Positions 7,901 to 10,608 of a stretch of 10,608 bases of DNA are shown piece after piece (positions within the stretch are counted from its first letter, which is position 1; each line of letters starts with the position of its first letter). Location: NCBI GenBank assembly GCA_040389305.1, contig JAZKAD010000043.1:1-10608 (forward strand), given 5' to 3'. The translations under genes were made by a program, and so were the position numbers. Below the pieces are notes generated by a model that ran no database searches, was not told the DNA's origin, and saw only the letters and a program-made list of their open reading frames with translations. The DNA is from JAZKAD01 sp040389305. GTDB taxonomy: Bacteria > Pseudomonadota > Alphaproteobacteria > Rickettsiales > Rickettsiaceae.

Positions 7901-10024
7901 CGGGTCATTTTCTTCTGGATTATGAACTTCTTTAGTATCTCCTTCTGGAGCATGAGCTTTTGACGAACTATATGAGCCAAGGTCTTGCTTATGTAGTTTT
8001 CCACCAATGGCAAAGGCTTTGATCTTAAGTAAAAGATTAGCAAGGTTAGTAACCGTTTCTGGAGTTCTATAGGAAGTACTTAAGTAAGACACTTCGGTAG
8101 GGTTCTTTGATGTAATCTCATGCATACTTTGAGATAGAGTGTCGAAAGGATCTTCAAGACTTTGGTTGCCGTCTCTAAGAATATGTAGCTTTCCATCTTT
8201 AGTAAGTGTTTTGGCTATAGCATCGAGCTCTTGTCTGCTAAGTCCTTGAGCTTCATCTACTACAACTAATTCGTACTTTTGATCTGCATTAGAGGGCGTT
8301 ACTTTTTCAAAAGAAGGATCAATTAACTTATTGTGGTTTAAGTAATTTAGGTAAGATTTTAAAATCTTTTGAGCTATGCTTTCCGGAGCTTCTGTAGCTG
8401 CTGCAGATGTCTTGGAGGTAGATTTATTAGCTCCTTTCTTTGCTTTTTCTGCCCCTGGGCTTTCTTGCTTGTGCAAATTAGGATGTGCCGTTCCTTTCTT
8501 TCCTATATACTTTGCATCAAAGCTATGAGCTCTCAATACTTCTTGGTATAAGTCATCAGCCGTGATTTGAAGGCCTTCTGGTAATTCGAGTATATACCCA
8601 TTTGTATTAGCCCAATCCGCAAACTGTTTTTTACCAACTACAGTGCGCTTTAAATAAGAGCCCAAAAATGCTTTAAGCTCTAGCTTCTTCTCTTCCGTAA
8701 TATCATTTGGTAGAGCTTTTTCTCTATGAATCAATACTAATAATTTTTGTAGAGTATGTCCTTCTGGCACGGAAGGGACTTTGAGCATTGAGTCTCCCCT
8801 TCCGGTAACTTCTTTTCCTTTAGGGCCCTTTGCTTTAGCTGGAGAGCTAGCCTGAGAGTTAGATTGAGAGCTAGATTCTTTTTGAGGATCCAAAGCTGAA
8901 GTTGCCAGGTATTTCATGAGCGATGGGGCTATTAATTGCTCATAGGTATAAAAAGAGGGAGATTGAGTATCTTCTGAAGACTCGGATGACCCAGAATCTG
9001 GTCTAGAGTCTGACCCAGAATCTGGCACATTAGCGGCTACAGCTACCTCTGGTTCTAAAGTATCGGACTTTGAAGTAGAGTCAGTAAACTCTTTAGAAAC
9101 GCTATCTACGAGCCTTTTAGATTTTGTTACATATAATGTTGTAAGGCCGCATGAGTGGGCTTTGTCTAGAATGCCTTCTGCGATACTTGTTTTACCAGAT
9201 CCAGCAAGGCCGTTTATAATATAATAATCAAATGTAGAAGGTTTAGCTCCGCCGCTTTCATTATTTCTATCTATTGCACTTACTTGCTCTTTGCTTAATA
9301 CTAAAACCTTATTATCGCTAGTTGTGATGATAGATATTGGAGATGCACCTAGATGATGAATATGAGCTCTTTGGTCACTGGCAGTCGCTGCAGAGTCTCC
9401 GTTACTACTAGGCTTAGAGTTCAAGGAAGATAGGGTATTATCTATAATGCTAGAATCTTGAAGGTTTGTAAGAGTTCTATCATATCTATGATCTTCCATT
9501 ACTTTAAGTACGACAAGGAATTCGCCTTTATCCTCTACGCTAGTAGTTGTACAGATTGCTCTTACTTTGTCGTTTATTCTAAAGGAAAAAAGTAAATGCT
9601 CTCCAATGTTTGGTAATTTCTCTGTGCGTATGTTATCTGTTTTAAAGAGCTCTAAGATATGCGAAAGAAACTTATCTTGAAATAAATCAGAAAGCTCAAA
9701 AGCAAGAGACGACCTTCTTGCACTAGTATCTACGCCTACAGGAGCTTCGGGAGACAAATAAGGAGTTGGCCCTGCCCCTCCCGAAGAAGGGGCCTGAGAT
9801 GATAACACAGAAGAAGGCGCAGAAGAAGAGGCAGGGACGGAGGCAGAGGTGAGAGTGTGTGCAGAAACTGACAGAGAGGCGGAGGCAGAAGCAGGAGAGG
9901 TTTTGTCTGGTGAATGCCTTCCAGTATCAAGAAGCGCCAAGACAGCTTGCTCTGTCAATCCATCATGCACATTTTGTGCAAAAGCAATATTGATCCACTT
10001 AAGATATCTTACTCCTCGAGACAT
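4982..10024 (-). CDS. Giant RelE-like / UvrD-type SF1 helicase / tandem-repeat fusion protein
   Basis: The protein has 1680 residues. A leader (1-42) is followed by a Ser/Ala/Pro-rich linker (43-86). Residues 105-185 (EKLPNIGEHLLFSFRINDKVRAI, then EFLVVLKVMEDHRYDRTL) resemble the RelE/ParE-like module that precedes some UvrD-type helicases. The helicase core shows a Q-motif-like LSKEQ (244-248), Walker A GLAGSGKTS (272-280), Walker B VVVDEAQG (587-594), motif III RDGNQS (617-622), motif IV STSYRTP (649-655), motif V TAKDAAGLEWKKVVVYD (766-782) and motif VI NALFVALTRATSDL (826-839). ATP-driven translocation on nucleic acid is therefore expected. About 300 residues separate Walker A from B, including Ser-, Lys- and Asp-rich stretches (320-415, 515-550). 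Eleven 46-residue repeats fill 1115-1618, and an acidic Pro/Gly tail ends the protein. ATG 10024 has AGGA 6 nt upstream. There is no signal peptide. Role unknown: genome defence, DNA processing or a host-directed effector are all possible. Confidence 0.9.
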   Translation of the reverse strand: MSRGVRYLKWINIAFAQNVHDGLTEQAVLALLDTGRHSPDKTSPASASASLSVSAHTLTSASVPASSSAPSSVLSSQAPSSGGAGPTPYLSPEAPVGVDTSARRSSLAFELSDLFQDKFLSHILELFKTDNIRTEKLPNIGEHLLFSFRINDKVRAICTTTSVEDKGEFLVVLKVMEDHRYDRTLTNLQDSSIIDNTLSSLNSKPSSNGDSAATASDQRAHIHHLGASPISIITTSDNKVLVLSKEQVSAIDRNNESGGAKPSTFDYYIINGLAGSGKTSIAEGILDKAHSCGLTTLYVTKSKRLVDSVSKEFTDSTSKSDTLEPEVAVAANVPDSGSDSRPDSGSSESSEDTQSPSFYTYEQLIAPSLMKYLATSALDPQKESSSQSNSQASSPAKAKGPKGKEVTGRGDSMLKVPSVPEGHTLQKLLVLIHREKALPNDITEEKKLELKAFLGSYLKRTVVGKKQFADWANTNGYILELPEGLQITADDLYQEVLRAHSFDAKYIGKKGTAHPNLHKQESPGAEKAKKGANKSTSKTSAAATEAPESIAQKILKSYLNYLNHNKLIDPSFEKVTPSNADQKYELVVVDEAQGLSRQELDAIAKTLTKDGKLHILRDGNQSLEDPFDTLSQSMHEITSKNPTEVSYLSTSYRTPETVTNLANLLLKIKAFAIGGKLHKQDLGSYSSSKAHAPEGDTKEVHNPEENDPEHFCSKSDKRGHVEIVEELKSELIDEVRNNIIDSVVVALQEDQLEEARQAFNGAIVLTAKDAAGLEWKKVVVYDPFNEATGLQDKALFSRYNPNIQPPSNFPKEQDLRDGLKFVPPLNALFVALTRATSDLVLYIPQEQGSGKGGKAQVKTKAASASTIFINEVRNEAKNESNGVIASDKNNGIKLDKKSTNEVIEYICQDNVDPTSEAGLQLIQSVITRLKDQKEKAATDNEDIAKLAEYIKANKIEISQNHLSIITKILQSSGAAKVSTSAGAPSQSADTTVQEAVLKECRGKWDTWGYNRKTQAIDKLDGNYLEQLLFGIKDAEGKTLFEEMLEVCTPEPQKNDAPGLSDYIAKFSSCIKKLSIHEQLSKQELGSILCKITKGQPILLSIITENRLLTHLPRLLDLADFTEDSQALANALCFVNKHGGSPIYLMSGISAFHRYLSKLLDLADFTSKESKQALAKALCSITKSGNPPLYLMSVDSAFHRYLPKVLDLADFTSKESKQALAKALCYINKSGQSALFFMSGFSELRGALCKLLEAADFTESKQALAKALCSMDKNGTSTLYSMSRYYELHKYLPWLLDLADFTSKESKQALAKTLCSVDENGMSPLYLMSMFSELHECLPGVLNLADFTSKESKQDLAKALCSISESGASPLYVMSGNEGLRDSLSKLIKTAVFVSKEAKKNLAKALCHIDEDGQSALYLMSVNEGLQDSLSKLIESADFASDKTKKNLAKALCHIDEDGQSALYLMSRSLELHDSLIKLVESIESADFTSKEIKESLGKALCSMDQDGLSPIYFINRSLELQDSFPKLIGIADFTYEIKENLGKAMCSIDENGESPICFMSENPELHESLFELIKIADFTSNESKKSLNEALDSISTVTRTSARFFLEESPNLSILKYLTELTKPNTTTEAVETTPAPLECPVAYAAEGDGGLPHPLDLGLAADLEGEGMPLAGNTPESPA
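5171..6682 (-). repeat. Eleven tandem ~46-codon (138-bp) repeats inside the giant gene
   Basis: Protein residues 1115-1618 consist of eleven consecutive units, of 44, 46, 46, 44, 46, 46, 46, 49, 46, 45 and 46 residues. The consensus begins LDLADFTSKESKQALAKALC, continues SIDENGxSPLYLMS and ends xxELHxYLxKL. A further decayed unit precedes them at about 1075-1114. The block DGxSPLYLMS...L..LIE recalls an ankyrin helix pair, while ADFTSKESKQALAKALC adds an extra helix, giving a longer unit than the 33-residue ankyrin repeat. A Cys in ALC is kept in ten of eleven units. The final unit is divergent and lacks that Cys. Confidence 0.93.
5628..5835 (-). repeat. Near-identical DNA in two neighbouring repeat units
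   Basis: Segments 5628-5697 (unit 8) and 5766-5835 (unit 7) match over about 70 bp with a single difference seen by eye, at an offset of exactly 138 bp, one repeat unit. The other units have diverged further, so this pair looks like the latest duplication or conversion event. Confidence 0.85.
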
Positions 10025-10101
10025 TTTGAATCCTGTATATTCTTAATATTAAAACGACAGAACATTAACATACATTAGGGATAATGTCAAGGACGGTGAA
10101 T
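10025..10101 (-). promoter_or_regulatory. Leader of the giant gene, between it and the IS30 transposase
   Basis: This 77-bp gap holds the AGGA ribosome site of the giant gene (TCCT on the plus strand at 10031-10034, 6 nt before ATG). An AT-rich stretch at about 10038-10055 could hold a -10, but I see no convincing -35/-10 pair. The terminus of the IS30 element must lie at or near this gap, but it cannot be fixed because the other end is outside the window. No hairpin terminator separates the two same-strand genes. Confidence 0.45.
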
Positions 10102-10608
10102 TCAAGGATCTAGCACAATATACTGTAATTTGTGACCATAGAATACCTCGATTGGACTTCTGAAACCGAGGCATTTTCTTGGTTGATTATTCATCTTGTT
10201 TTCGATTTTGTCCAGTAGTTCTTGAGACAAATGTCTATGATCAAAGCGTTTGGGTAGGTATTTTCTCAGTCTTCCATTAAAGTTTTCGTTACATCCTTTT
10301 TGCCATGGAAAATGTGGAATACGGAAGTAAGTCGTTATATCAAGACTGCGGTATGATGCAAACTCTGTGCCTCGATCAAAGGTAATGGTCTTACGGTATT
10401 TTTGTGGTAGCGTTGATAAGGCGCTTTTGATACCACCAATAACTTCATTTGTATATTTACTCCTGGTATACACCAGTTTTGCTAGTCTTGATTTACGTTC
10501 AATCAAAGTAGTGACATTTGAGCTTTTTAGAGATCCAAAGACCACTAGATCTCCTTCGATGTGACCGATAGATCTTCGTTTTTCTATAGACTTAGGACGA
10601 CAACAAAT
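10102..10608 (-). CDS. IS30-family transposase, 3' part (5' end beyond window)
   Basis: This DDE recombinase cuts and joins the ends of an IS30-type element. The frame is open to the window edge, so 169 codons are visible of a usual 320-380. Visible landmarks in order are RRSIGHIEGDLVVF (first catalytic Asp in EGD), TLPQKYRKTITFDRGTEF (second Asp in FDRG), PHFPWQKGCNENFNGRLRKY (final Glu in NENFNG) and the C-terminal block NNQPRKCLGFRSPIEVFY. All three catalytic residues and the typical C-terminus are present, so the visible part looks intact. The GTG at 10545 lies inside the domain and is not the real start. The N-terminal helix-turn-helix is outside the window. It reads towards the giant gene on the same strand. 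Confidence 0.95.
   Translation of the reverse strand: MCCRPKSIEKRRSIGHIEGDLVVFGSLKSSNVTTLIERKSRLAKLVYTRSKYTNEVIGGIKSALSTLPQKYRKTITFDRGTEFASYRSLDITTYFRIPHFPWQKGCNENFNGRLRKYLPKRFDHRHLSQELLDKIENKMNNQPRKCLGFRSPIEVFYGHKLQYIVLDP

Noticed and set aside
1..10608. tRNA, rRNA or CRISPR array
   Set aside because: No cloverleaf-like, rRNA-like or spaced short direct-repeat pattern was seen by eye. The only regular repeat array is protein-coding, with a 138-bp period.

Overview
The window is AT-rich and looks like the chromosome of an intracellular alphaproteobacterium, most likely a Rickettsiales member (Midichloriaceae or Rickettsiaceae type symbiont). This rests on the alphaproteobacterial style of RecO, low-GC codon use, fragments of three insertion-sequence families in 10.6 kb, and very large, repeat-rich, low-complexity proteins next to ordinary housekeeping genes. 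The placement is inferred from sequence character; no 16S or other marker is present.

Left part (1-2540): a 749-residue plus-strand protein of unknown function. Its N-terminal alpha/beta region has a weak TIR-like layout, followed by one membrane helix and a helical, TPR-like C-terminal half. A strong hairpin terminator follows it.

Middle-left (2538-3414): a 77-residue orphan gene, then an insertion-sequence graveyard. This holds the start of an IS3-type OrfA fused at its broken end to the 3' part of an IS6/IS26-family transposase, with frameshifts. The right terminal inverted repeat of the IS6 element is still readable.

Middle (3415-4934): two ordinary genes transcribed divergently from a 41-bp gap. 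On the minus strand is an exported periplasmic solute-binding protein with no transporter partners nearby. On the plus strand is recO (recombination mediator). A 15-bp tandem duplication straddles the recO stop codon.

Right part (4982-10608): a 1680-residue minus-strand protein dominates the window. It has a short leader, a Ser/Ala-rich linker, a RelE/ParE-like segment, a UvrD-type superfamily 1 helicase core with all main motifs and a large insert, and then eleven tandem repeats of about 46 residues that resemble enlarged ankyrin units. Immediately upstream of it, on the same strand, is the 3' part of an IS30-family transposase that runs off the window edge and may supply read-through transcription.

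The genes do not form one pathway. The most distinctive item is the RelE-like/helicase/repeat fusion, followed by the membrane-anchored TPR protein. Either could be a host-interaction or genome-defence factor, but the sequence alone does not decide this.
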